Assembly: GCF_002140155.1 (NCBI RefSeq)
Contig: NZ_NAPR01000003.1
Coordinates: forward strand, 16,903 to 60,075
Source: Micromonospora sp. NBS 11-29
Lineage (GTDB): Bacteria > Actinomycetota > Actinomycetes > Mycobacteriales > Micromonosporaceae
Reading direction: 5' to 3'
Length of the DNA stretch: 43,173 nt
A model generated the notes under the pieces. It ran no database searches. It had not been told where the DNA came from and saw nothing but the letters and a program-made list of their open reading frames with translations. A program made the position numbers and the translations under genes. Positions 1 to 7,959 of this stretch are shown piece after piece (position 1 is the stretch's first letter; each line of letters opens with the position of its first letter).

Positions 1-1363
1 GCCAGCCGCCCGCCCGGGCGGCGCCGACCAGTTGGTCGAGCTGGCCGTTGACCGCCAGCGGGTTGACCTGCCAGCGGGCGCTGACCACCATCGCGGTGGT
101 GGTGTCCCGCTGCTGGTCGTCCACGTCGGCCCGGCCGACCAGGCGCAGGCAGCCGGCGGCCACGTCGGGTCGACCGGCGGCGAGGGCCTGGGCCGCGGCG
201 TCGTGCAGCACCGACACGGTCCAGCCGGCCTCCGCCCATCCGGCGGCGACCAGATGCTCGGCGACCGCGCCCGGCTCGGCGCCGTGCTCGTGCAGCACCT
301 CGGCGGCCCGCCGGTGCAGGTGGTGCCGTTCGTCGACGGACATGTCGGCCAGGATGGACCGCCGGATCCGCGGGTGGCGCAGCCGGTCCTGGTCCAGCAG
401 GCCGGTGGCGCGCAGCACCCGGACCATCGGCGCGACGGACTCCGGCACCACGTCGAGCAGGTGGCCGAGCAGTTCCGGTGGGCCCGGCCGGTCCAGCACC
501 GCCAGCGCCTGGGCCACCCGGCGTACGCCCGGCTCGTGCCGGTATAGGCAGCCGAGCACGGCCTGGTCGAACGAGTCGCCAAGGATCACGTCCGGGGCCG
601 GTTCCTCGTCCGTGCCGGTCGGTGGCCGCTCGTCGATCAGGGCCCGGGTGAGCAGTGGGTTGCCGCCGGTCATCCGCAGGCACCGCTCGGCGGTCTCCCG
701 GGCGGCCGGCGCGACGTCGTCGTCGACGAGGCGGGCGATCGCCTCGACGGTCAGCGGCGGCAGGGTGATCCGGGTGAAGTGGGGTTGACTGAACAGTTCG
801 GCCCGGAAGTGGGGGTGCGACGGGCGCAGGGTGCGTGCCTCGGCGAGCACCACCATGATCGGGGTGTGCCGCAGCCGCCGGGCGACGTAGAGCAGACAGT
901 GCAGCGACGCCGGGTCGGCGTGGTGGACGTCGTCGACGGTCAGCACGAGCGGTCCCGACTCGGCGAGGTCGAGCAGCGTGTTGAACAGTCCGTGCAGCAC
1001 CGGCGCCCACACCTGGTCGTCGCCGGCGGGGCCGTCCGGGGCGTCGTGTCCGGGCTCGCGCCGGGAGGGCGGCGCGTCGCGCAGCAGGTTCTGCACCCGC
1101 GCGCCGGCCTCGGGGTCCAGCCGGGCGCCCTGCAGGAGTTGGCCGAGCACTCCCAGGTGCAGGCCGCGTTCGGCGCGGGAAGCGGTCGCGCTGAGCACCC
1201 GGCCCCCGGCGCCGGCGGCCCAGTCGCCGAACGACTCCAGCACGCTCGTCTTGCCGCTGCCCACCGCGCCGGTGACGAGTGAGACGTGCCCTCGCCGCTG
1301 CCGTTCGCAGTTCCGGAAGGTCTCCCGGAGCAGGGTGAGTTGTTCCTCTCGCTGTACCAGCAC
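1..1363 (-). CDS. LAL-type LuxR family regulator, N-terminal part (cut by window edge)
   Basis: Large ATP-binding transcription regulator, of which only about the first 450 residues are in the window; the C-terminal LuxR helix-turn-helix expected of the family would lie left of base 1. The minus-strand frame stays open to the edge. It shows a Walker A loop (GAVGSGKTS) and a Walker B stretch (LVLTVDDVHHAD), then winged-helix and tetratricopeptide-like helical sequence as in MalT/LAL proteins. The start is uncertain: GTG at 1363 gives the family-like opening VLVQREEQL, while GTG at 1408 and 1420 are in frame further upstream, the latter behind a GGAG. The motif order closely matches the next gene, so the two are probably paralogues. 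LAL regulators usually activate secondary-metabolite or sugar genes; the target cannot be read from sequence. Confidence 0.88.
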   Translation of the reverse strand, partial: MLVQREEQLTLLRETFRNCERQRRGHVSLVTGAVGSGKTSVLESFGDWAAGAGGRVLSATASRAERGLHLGVLGQLLQGARLDPEAGARVQNLLRDAPPSRREPGHDAPDGPAGDDQVWAPVLHGLFNTLLDLAESGPLVLTVDDVHHADPASLHCLLYVARRLRHTPIMVVLAEARTLRPSHPHFRAELFSQPHFTRITLPPLTVEAIARLVDDDVAPAARETAERCLRMTGGNPLLTRALIDERPPTGTDEEPAPDVILGDSFDQAVLGCLYRHEPGVRRVAQALAVLDRPGPPELLGHLLDVVPESVAPMVRVLRATGLLDQDRLRHPRIRRSILADMSVDERHHLHRRAAEVLHEHGAEPGAVAEHLVAAGWAEAGWTVSVLHDAAAQALAAGRPDVAAGCLRLVGRADVDDQQRDTTTAMVVSARWQVNPLAVNGQLDQLVGAARAGGW

Positions 1364-1833
1364 GTGTCCTGTCAGCCCTTCTCGTCCGCGGTGCCGAAGC
1401 GGGGTCACCGCCGCCGGCACGCCGCTCCGTCCGGTGCCGCGGGCGGCCCCCTCACCACACCCCTCGATGACGCGGGAACAGGGGTGCAGCACTGGCCGCC
1501 GGGCCGGTCGGAGCCGTTCTTCCTTGACCAGAACGTCTCGTCGCCTGAAAATTTCCGACTGCAGGCGAGTCTGGCACCGGCTCTGGCGTGCGACAACGGT
1601 CGCGGGACCCCACCGTTTCGGCGGCAAACCTGCGGTGTCAACCGACGCTTAGGGGTTGCGCGGCTGACCGGAAGGGGGGCGGGGTCGGGCCGGGTGACGG
1701 ACGGGTTTCGCCACGATGGACGGGAGGTGACGTCGATCGAGGTGATGAAAACACATCTCGGCTGGTCGCGCACGCCCGAGTGGCCGGTCGGGGTCGACCG
1801 GTGGGCGGATCGGCGTTGGCCGACCGGGTGGGC
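1364..1833. other. 470-bp intergenic stretch between two LAL regulators
   Basis: No convincing gene. It should carry the promoter of the partial LAL gene on its left, and the end of the second LAL gene lies on its right. The middle (about 1520-1560) is less GC-rich. A 6-bp inverted repeat, CGCCTG at 1542-1547 and CAGGCG at 1562-1567, flanks an AAAATTT core and could be an operator or part of a promoter. Open frames across it lack both codon bias and a ribosome-binding site. Confidence 0.4.
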
Positions 1834-4602
1834 TCAGCGCTCGAAGCGGAGCCGGGCGGCCAGTTCGCTGCGGGAGTTGACGTCGAGCTTGCGGTAGATC
1901 CGGGTCAGGCGCTGCTCGATGGCGCTGACGGTGAGGAACATCCGCTCGGCGATCTCCCGGTTGGTGTGTCCCTGCGCGGCCAGCGCGGCGACCCGCGACT
2001 CGGCGTCGCTGAGACCGGTGAGCAGCACGGCGGAGTCGGCACCGGGGTCGGGCACGGCGGGCCGGCCGGTGGCGGGCCGACCGGTGGCGGTGGCCGGCCG
2101 CAGCACCGGGATCCCGCACTCCTCGGCGAGGTCCCGCGCGGCCCGGGACGTGCTGCGTGCCTGACGCAGATCACCGGCCTGCTGCTGGGCCTGGCTGAGA
2201 TCGCCGAGGGCGTGCGCCAACTCGACCCGGGCGCCGCACTGGCGCAGCAGCCGGACGGCCTCGCGCAGGTGTCGGATCCGCTCCGGACCCCCGCGCAGGG
2301 CGGCGAGCACCCGCAGCGCCGCGCCGCGGTACCGCAGGTCGGTCGGGCGGAGTCGGTCCAACTCCTCCCGCACCAGCTTCTCGGCCTGCTGCGGGCGACC
2401 CAGCCGCAGCAGCGCCCGGGCCGATTCGGTACGCCAGGGAACCAGCGGCGCCAGGTCCAGTCGCCAGGCGGTCATCAGCTGCCCGCACAACTGGAAGTCG
2501 GCGAGTGCCGCCTCGGGCCTGCCGGTCGCGAGCGCGTGCAGCCCTCGGGCGTGCAGGTAGTGCAGCCCGAACGGCGATTCGAACAGGACCTGCGGCACCG
2601 GCGTACGCAGGCAGGCCGCCGCCTCCTCCCACTGTTCGAGCAACGTCAGCGTCAACAGTTGGATGGCCAGCGGTGCGCCGATGGCGACGCCCCAGCCCTT
2701 GGGAGACAGCCGGTGGAGCGCCGACTCGGCCAGTTCCCGGGCCCGGGGCAGGTCGCCGAGCCGGCAGACCGCCGTGGCGGCGACCGAGGCGAGCAGGGCG
2801 CGCGGCGTACGGTGCTGGCGCTCGGCGGCGATGCGGTCCAGCCGTTCGCACCAGTCGGCGGCCAAGTCCAGGCGGTCGGCGTAGATCATGGCGATCACCG
2901 CGCAGACGGCGCTCCACATGCTCGGCTCGTCGTCCAGCCGCAGCGTGCCGAGGGTGCGCTCGGCGTTCTCGACCGCGCCGAGGTCGCCGCGTTCGAGCAC
3001 GGTGCCGAGCAGGAGCACCCCGCGCAGCCGGTGCCGGACCCGGGCCAGGACGAGCGGGTCCCGGGTGGTGCCCGGCGGGGTGGGCCCGTCGATCGGCAGT
3101 CCCGGGTAGAGGGTGATCATCCAGCCTTTGATGATGAACAGGTCGGCGGCCGAGTTCCCGTCCAGGTCGGTGCGTTCGCCGAGGTGGTGGATGAGGTCGA
3201 GGGCCCGGCCGATCTGGCCGTGCCAGAGCAGGTACTGGATGGCCCCGGCGGCCTGCCGGGTCCCGAGGTGTCCGGCGCGTACGGCGGTGGCGACGTCGAG
3301 CATGTGGGGGACGGCGCCCTGCGGGTCCAGCCGCCACTCGGCGCGGGCCAGGGCGGACCGGATCCGCGCCCGCAGGCACTCACCCGTGGCTTCCCGGTTG
3401 GCCCGACGCAGGTAGCGCAGTGCGGCGTCCACGTCGCCGTCGCTCAACGCCTGCCCACCCGCGTCGAGCAGGGTCTGCGCCATCCAGGGCTCGGTCAGTT
3501 CGTCGGTGGTCAGCAGGTGCGGGGCGACCCGGGACGGCGAGGCACCGTCGTCGTGCAGCAGGTGCGCGGCGGCGCGGTGCAGCCGGGCGCGTTCGGCCAC
3601 GGTCATGCCGTCGAGCACCGCCCGGCGTACCGCCGGGTGCCGCAGCCCGTCGGCGGTGACGAGGCCACCGCTGGTGGACGCGTCGACCGCGTGCAGGTTC
3701 AGCGCGGAGGGCAGGTCGATCAGGTGCGGAACGGTCGGGCCGTGCAGTGGCTCGTCGGTCACCGCGAGCACCCGCGCGGTCTTCAGCACCAGGTGTTCAC
3801 AGCGGTAGAGGCAGCTCAGCACCGCCTCCCGGAACGCCTCACCGGGCATCGGCGAGTCGGCGCCGGCGGGGTGGTCGTCGGCCAGGGCGTGCACCAGCAG
3901 CGGGTTGCCGCCGCTGACCAGGTACGCCTCGTCGGTGATGCGGCGCGCGACCGGCACGCCCAGCCGGTCGGCCAGGATCTGGTACGTCCCGTCCGCGGAG
4001 AGCAGGGGGAGCCGGACCCGGTGCAGCCGGGCCGGTTGGAGCAGTTCGGCGTAGGCGGTGGGGTGCCACGGCCGGGTGCGCGGCGCCTCGGTGAGCACGA
4101 TCAGCACGGGCAGACCGGTGATCCGCCGGGCCAGGTGGTCGAGGCAGTGCAGGGACGGCGCGTCGGCGTGCTGGACGTCGTCGACCGCCACCACCACGGG
4201 GGCGCGTGTGGCGAGTTCCAGCAGCTCACCGCCGATCGCGGCGGTGAGGGGGGCGAGCGCTTCCTCGTCGACGGACTCGCTCCAGTGCAGTACGGCGCGG
4301 TCCAGCAGCCGGCCGACGCGGTCCCGGTCGTCGTCGGTCATGGTGGCACGGCGGACGATCTGCCGGATCACCTCCAGCGGGACGGTGCGTTCGCTGCGGG
4401 ACGCGCTCGCGCCGAGGAAGGCGACCCCGGCTTCGGCGCACCGGTGGGCGAAGGAGCGCAGCAGGGTCGTCTTGCCGGCGCCGACCGGCCCGCTGATCAG
4501 GGTGATCGGATTCGAGACAGGGGTGGGGGCGTCCGGGCGGAGCAGATCGCCGAGCCGATCGGTCAGGACGTCGAGCTGCCGGTCCCGTTCGGCTGTCGTC
4601 AT
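1834..4602 (-). CDS. LAL-type LuxR family transcriptional regulator
   Basis: Full-length (922 aa) large ATP-binding LuxR regulator. Domains in order: AAA/STAND ATPase with Walker A GPVGAGKT (about residues 38-45) and Walker B VVVAVDDVQHAD (about 136-147), a long helical repeat region, and a C-terminal LuxR helix-turn-helix beginning at LSDAESRVAALAAQGHTNRE and ending in RSELAARLRF. I prefer ATG at 4602, with GGAGG eight bases upstream, over an in-frame GTG at 4665 that has no clear ribosome-binding site. The family senses small molecules or proteins through the helical region and activates transcription when ATP-bound. It lies in tandem with a second LAL gene, about 1.2 kb from the matB/PPTase block, which is a possible but unproven target. 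Confidence 0.93.
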   Translation of the reverse strand: MTTAERDRQLDVLTDRLGDLLRPDAPTPVSNPITLISGPVGAGKTTLLRSFAHRCAEAGVAFLGASASRSERTVPLEVIRQIVRRATMTDDDRDRVGRLLDRAVLHWSESVDEEALAPLTAAIGGELLELATRAPVVVAVDDVQHADAPSLHCLDHLARRITGLPVLIVLTEAPRTRPWHPTAYAELLQPARLHRVRLPLLSADGTYQILADRLGVPVARRITDEAYLVSGGNPLLVHALADDHPAGADSPMPGEAFREAVLSCLYRCEHLVLKTARVLAVTDEPLHGPTVPHLIDLPSALNLHAVDASTSGGLVTADGLRHPAVRRAVLDGMTVAERARLHRAAAHLLHDDGASPSRVAPHLLTTDELTEPWMAQTLLDAGGQALSDGDVDAALRYLRRANREATGECLRARIRSALARAEWRLDPQGAVPHMLDVATAVRAGHLGTRQAAGAIQYLLWHGQIGRALDLIHHLGERTDLDGNSAADLFIIKGWMITLYPGLPIDGPTPPGTTRDPLVLARVRHRLRGVLLLGTVLERGDLGAVENAERTLGTLRLDDEPSMWSAVCAVIAMIYADRLDLAADWCERLDRIAAERQHRTPRALLASVAATAVCRLGDLPRARELAESALHRLSPKGWGVAIGAPLAIQLLTLTLLEQWEEAAACLRTPVPQVLFESPFGLHYLHARGLHALATGRPEAALADFQLCGQLMTAWRLDLAPLVPWRTESARALLRLGRPQQAEKLVREELDRLRPTDLRYRGAALRVLAALRGGPERIRHLREAVRLLRQCGARVELAHALGDLSQAQQQAGDLRQARSTSRAARDLAEECGIPVLRPATATGRPATGRPAVPDPGADSAVLLTGLSDAESRVAALAAQGHTNREIAERMFLTVSAIEQRLTRIYRKLDVNSRSELAARLRFER

Positions 4603-4898
4603 CGGGCGGGCCTCCGCCCGACCCCGGCCTGCGGGTGAGCGGGTCGCCGTGGTCTCCGGTGACACCCGACCCAGTCAGAGACCCACAAATCCTCGACCCA
4701 TTCCATTGGCGAATACCGACAACGATGGTACGGCGTGGACGATTCATCGAACGTCGCACCCGGTCTTGTGCGCCTAATCCGCCTCGCTGCTGTCCCACTA
4801 TTCGGGGCGGACCGGCACGGTCCGCCACGATCAATCCCGATTCATGGGGTGGAGTATGTCAGCCCGGCAATTGGGCGGCAAGTCGGAGGATGTAAAGG

Positions 4899-4964
4899 AT
4901 GAGCAAACATGGCACCTCCCGGACGCCGGACGCCGGACGCCGCAACGGAAAGTCATCTGACTGA
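4899..4964 (+). CDS. Possible 21-codon small ORF (leader or small peptide)
   Basis: ATG at 4899 is preceded by GGAGGA eight bases upstream and opens a 21-residue basic, hydrophilic peptide starting MSKHGTSRTPD, ending at TGA 4962-4964. The ribosome-binding site is the best in this gap. The peptide has no recognisable family and its middle is encoded by a 7-bp tandem repeat, so it may be chance. It could be a leader peptide or a small unannotated protein. Confidence 0.2.
   Translation: MSKHGTSRTPDAGRRNGKSSD
4921..4941 (+). repeat. Three tandem copies of a 7-bp unit (GGACGCC)
   Basis: Three perfect head-to-tail copies of GGACGCC within the intergenic gap, inside the possible 21-codon ORF. The unit length is not a multiple of three, so copy-number change would shift any reading frame through it. 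Confidence 0.8.
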
Positions 4965-5350
4965 TCCGGAACGTGACCGCCGCCGTCCCATCGGCCGTTT
5001 GGTAACGTTTTCCACGCTTGCCGGTAATGAGTGGGGACGAACGGGTCGGCGAGCGAGCGCGCGGATCTCCGGGAAACCGCCCGCTGTCGATGCTTGGGCG
5101 TAGGTGAGAGAGCGTTCTCCCTGTTCACCGGCGAATAGCGGGAGCGGGTGCCATCGGACCGACCGGTCGGGCCCGGCGCGTGGCTGATGGGCCGGTTTCC
5201 CGCCGATCGGCACACCGGCGTCCGGGTGGCGGCGGCCGGCGGCGGGCGGCAGGTGCATTGGCGGATTGTCACGTCGAGGCGTCGGTGCCGATTCCCACGC
5301 GCCGTCGAGCCGTTTCAGCCCCGCGTCCCACTTGCCCGTTTAGATCCGTC

Positions 5351-5364
5351 TGGAAGCGCTTTGC
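5351..5364. promoter_or_regulatory. LacI/cre-like motif
   Basis: TGGAAGCGCTTTGC has the AAGCGCTT core of LacI/GalR-family operators and resembles the sites upstream of the LacI gene in this same window (34701-34727), but the outer bases are only partly symmetric. It lies about 450 bp before the MatB-like gene. Chance occurrence is quite possible. Confidence 0.2.
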
Positions 5365-5810
5365 TGCAACTTGTAGTTAAAGAAGAAGAAATTCGCCGCG
5401 CGATGGTTCGTGAAACGGTGAACTTCGCGAGAGAAGTGCCGTAGGTAACTGTGCGGAAACGAATCGCAAATCACATTAGCCGGCGCCTGGGAGGCCCATT
5501 GCCGGCGGGCTCCACAATGATTAGCCCATCGATTATCACCCGGACGGGCCGGTTACCCGCCGGAACGTGATGATCAACAGGAGGTTTCCCCGTCCGTCGC
5601 GCGTCCTCCCGTCCACGACCTGCCGCTGCGGCCACACCCGCAGCTCGCGGGCGGGTTCGGCCGCGCCATAATCCGGGCACTGGTAGGGGTTGTCCACCCC
5701 CCGGCCGGCGGCCTAATTTCGGACTGTCCGCCGTTGCCTGCGGAGGACAATCCGCCGCACCGACGGGGAGAGCGGCCAAGGGCCGCGTACGCCCGGGACG
5801 TGAAGGGTTC

Positions 5811-7244
5811 GTGCGTGATCTGCCAACCACCGCCGAGATTCCGGGACCAGGTCGGATGAGGCTCCTGCCCGGGCTGCGGGGAACCGGGGCGGACCGCTCC
5901 GACGCGCTCCGGGTCGCCGACCGTACCCTCTCCGCCGAAGCACTGCTGGGTTGCGCCAACGCGGTCGCCGGCCGGATCCGTGGCGCGCGGGCGGTCGCGG
6001 TCGAGGCCGGGCCCAGCCTGGAGGCCATGGTGGGGATCGTGGGCGCGGTGCAGGCCGGTGTGCCGTTGGTGCCACTGCCCCCCGGCGCCGAGCCGGGCGA
6101 GTGCAGCCGGATCCTGCGCGAGTCCCGGGCCGACGTCGTACTCGGACGCGCCACCGCCGGCTGCGACCTGCCGGTCGTCCCGGTGGACCTGCGGCAGCGC
6201 TCCTGGACCACCCATCCCGAGCCGCCGCCGGCCGCCGACGCGGTGATCCTCTACACCGGCGGCGTCGGTGGGCTCTCCCGTGGCGTACGCATCTCGCATC
6301 GCGCCATCGCCGCCGACCTGGACCTGCTCGCCGCCGCATGGTGCTGGACCGCCGAGGACGTCCTGGTCCAGGGCGCGCCGCTGTTCCGGGCGTACGGGCT
6401 GGTGGTCGGGCTGCTCGGCGCGTTGCGCGTGGGCAGCCGCTTCGTCCACCTGGACCGGCACGCGACCGCCGGCCCGGCCGGCACCATCTACCTGGCGCTG
6501 CCCGAGCAGTGGGCGCGCATCGCCCGGGACACGGCGCGGGCGCGCACCCTGGCCGGGGCGCGCATGCTGGTCTCCGGCGACGCGCCGCTCGCCCCCGCGG
6601 TGGGGGAGCGGCTGCGGTTGCTCACCTCGCACCGCCCGGTGGACGGGTACGGCACCACCGAGACGCTCGTGGTGCTGACCGGTCCGGCCGGCGCCGCCGG
6701 CGCCGTGCTGCCCGGCGTGCAGACCCGGGTGCTCGGTCAGGACGGCCGGCCGGTGCCCGCCGACGGCGACTCGGTGGGCGAGTTGAGCGTGCGGAGCCCG
6801 ACGCTGTTCAGCGGCTACGTCGACCGGCCCGGGTCGGCGCCGCCCGCCGACGGCTGGCACCCCACCGGGGACCTGGCCACCGTGGACCCGGCCGGCGGCC
6901 ACCGGATCCTCGGCCGCGGCGGCACCCACGTGGTGCGCTGCGGCGGTCGCCCGGTGCCCGCCCACCAGGTCGAGGAGGTGCTGCTCACCCACCCCGGGGT
7001 GCACGAGGCGGCGGTGGTCGGCGCCCCGCACCGCACGCGCGGCGAGCAGGTCGTGGCATACGTCGTCGCGGCGGCCGGGCTCACCGCGCAGGCGCTCATC
7101 GACCATGTGGGCCGGTTGCTCTCGGCGGCGGCGCGTCCCCGACGGGTGCACTTCGTCGACGAACTGCCGCGCAGCGCGCAGGGGCGGGTCCGCAGGTCGC
7201 TGCTGATCCGACGCAGCGCGCACACCCCCCTGCGCGACCCCTGA
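5811..7244 (+). CDS. MatB-like AMP-binding protein with degenerate catalytic motifs (pseudo-acyl-CoA synthetase)
   Basis: 477-aa member of the acyl-adenylate/acyl-CoA synthetase superfamily, clearly paralogous to the intact matB downstream. Its fold motifs survive: GYGTTE (279-284) and the TGD of A7 (352-354). Every key reactive position is changed. The phosphate loop YTSGTTGAPKG of matB is here YTGGVGGLSRG (148-158). The HVHGL substrate motif is RAYGL (193-197). The A8 lysine is Arg376. The C-terminal GKVQK is GRVRR (458-462). I find no lysine anywhere in the protein. The frame is intact with normal codon bias, so it looks maintained rather than a decaying pseudogene. The start is GTG 5811, with ATG 5856 as an alternative. 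It sits 52 bp before a PPTase on the same strand. It may have a non-catalytic role, or a changed one; function unknown. Confidence 0.85.
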   Translation: MRDLPTTAEIPGPGRMRLLPGLRGTGADRSDALRVADRTLSAEALLGCANAVAGRIRGARAVAVEAGPSLEAMVGIVGAVQAGVPLVPLPPGAEPGECSRILRESRADVVLGRATAGCDLPVVPVDLRQRSWTTHPEPPPAADAVILYTGGVGGLSRGVRISHRAIAADLDLLAAAWCWTAEDVLVQGAPLFRAYGLVVGLLGALRVGSRFVHLDRHATAGPAGTIYLALPEQWARIARDTARARTLAGARMLVSGDAPLAPAVGERLRLLTSHRPVDGYGTTETLVVLTGPAGAAGAVLPGVQTRVLGQDGRPVPADGDSVGELSVRSPTLFSGYVDRPGSAPPADGWHPTGDLATVDPAGGHRILGRGGTHVVRCGGRPVPAHQVEEVLLTHPGVHEAAVVGAPHRTRGEQVVAYVVAAAGLTAQALIDHVGRLLSAAARPRRVHFVDELPRSAQGRVRRSLLIRRSAHTPLRDP

Positions 7245-7296
7245 CGACGGGCCGCCGGCCGGACACACCGGTGCCGCACGCCCTAGCATCCCGGAT

Positions 7297-7959
7297 GTGA
7301 TCGAACGGATCCTGCCGCCGGCCGTGGTGGTGGAGGAGTGCTTCACCGACCCGGCCGGGCTGCGCCTGCACCCCGAGGAGGAGCGGGTCGTCGCCAACTC
7401 GGTGGCGAAACGCCGCCAGGAGTTCACCACCGTCCGGCACTGCGCCCGGCGGGCGCTGGCCCGGCTCGGCCTGCCGCCGGCGGCGATCCTGCCCGGCGTC
7501 CGCGGTGCGCCGTCCTGGCCGACCGGCGTCGTCGGCAGCATGACCCACTGCGACGGCTACCGGGGCGCCGTACTGGCCCGGGCCGGGGCGGTCGGCGGCG
7601 TCGGGGTGGACGCCGAACCACACGCGCCGCTGCCCGACGGGGTGCTGGACGCGATCGCCCTGCCCGCCGAGCGGGCCCGCATCGCGGCGTTGCGCGCCAC
7701 CCACCCGGAGGTCTGCTGGGACCGGCTGCTGTTCAGCGCCAAGGAGTCGGTCTACAAGGCATGGTTCCCGCTGACCGGGCGTTGGCTGGACTTCGCCGAG
7801 GCGGACATCGTGGTCGACCCGGCCGGCACGTTCGCCGCCCGGCTGCTGGTGCCCGGGCCGCGCCTCGGCGGCGTGGAGCTGACCGGCTTCGACGGCCGGT
7901 TCCTGGTGGAGCGGGGGCTGGTGCTCACCGCGATCACCGTCCCGGCGCCGGAAGCCTAG
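7297..7959 (+). CDS. Sfp/EntD-type 4'-phosphopantetheinyl transferase
   Basis: 220-aa PPTase that moves phosphopantetheine from CoA to a serine of carrier proteins (PKS, NRPS or fatty-acid type). The three family motifs are visible: SMTHCDGY (about 81-88), the magnesium-binding GVDAE (Asp105, Glu107), and LLFSAKESVYKAW, with Lys149-Glu150 and Lys154. Length and motifs fit the EntD-like actinobacterial group that modifies secondary-metabolite carriers. GTG at 7297 opens the frame directly after the upstream pseudo-MatB gene, suggesting co-transcription. Its TAG stop lies in a CTAG palindrome that also supplies the stop of the convergent matB gene. No carrier protein is encoded in the window, so its substrate is elsewhere. 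Confidence 0.95.
   Translation: MIERILPPAVVVEECFTDPAGLRLHPEEERVVANSVAKRRQEFTTVRHCARRALARLGLPPAAILPGVRGAPSWPTGVVGSMTHCDGYRGAVLARAGAVGGVGVDAEPHAPLPDGVLDAIALPAERARIAALRATHPEVCWDRLLFSAKESVYKAWFPLTGRWLDFAEADIVVDPAGTFAARLLVPGPRLGGVELTGFDGRFLVERGLVLTAITVPAPEA

Larger units (their letters stand above)
4603..5810. other. 1.2-kb intergenic region, less GC-rich than its neighbours
   Basis: Separates the minus-strand LAL regulator from the plus-strand MatB-like gene, so it should hold two divergent promoters. It contains clearly AT-richer patches (about 4676-4760, 4850-4912, 5340-5480 and 5500-5580) that stand out against the coding DNA. Open frames such as 5148-5444 (plus) and 4859-5272 (minus) lack codon bias, a good start and family resemblance. 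Within it I list separately a short open frame (4899-4964), a 7-bp triplicate (4921-4941) and a LacI-like half-palindrome (5351-5364). No other feature is supported. Confidence 0.5.

Noticed and set aside
1588-4638. A 1016-codon open frame on the plus strand
   Set aside because: Antisense to the LAL regulator, whose ATPase and LuxR motifs are on the minus strand; no family resemblance and no start signal.
5148-5444. 98-codon ORF in the large gap ending LQLVVKEEEIRRAM
   Set aside because: Interesting AT-rich end, but no good ribosome-binding site, mixed codon bias and no recognisable domain.
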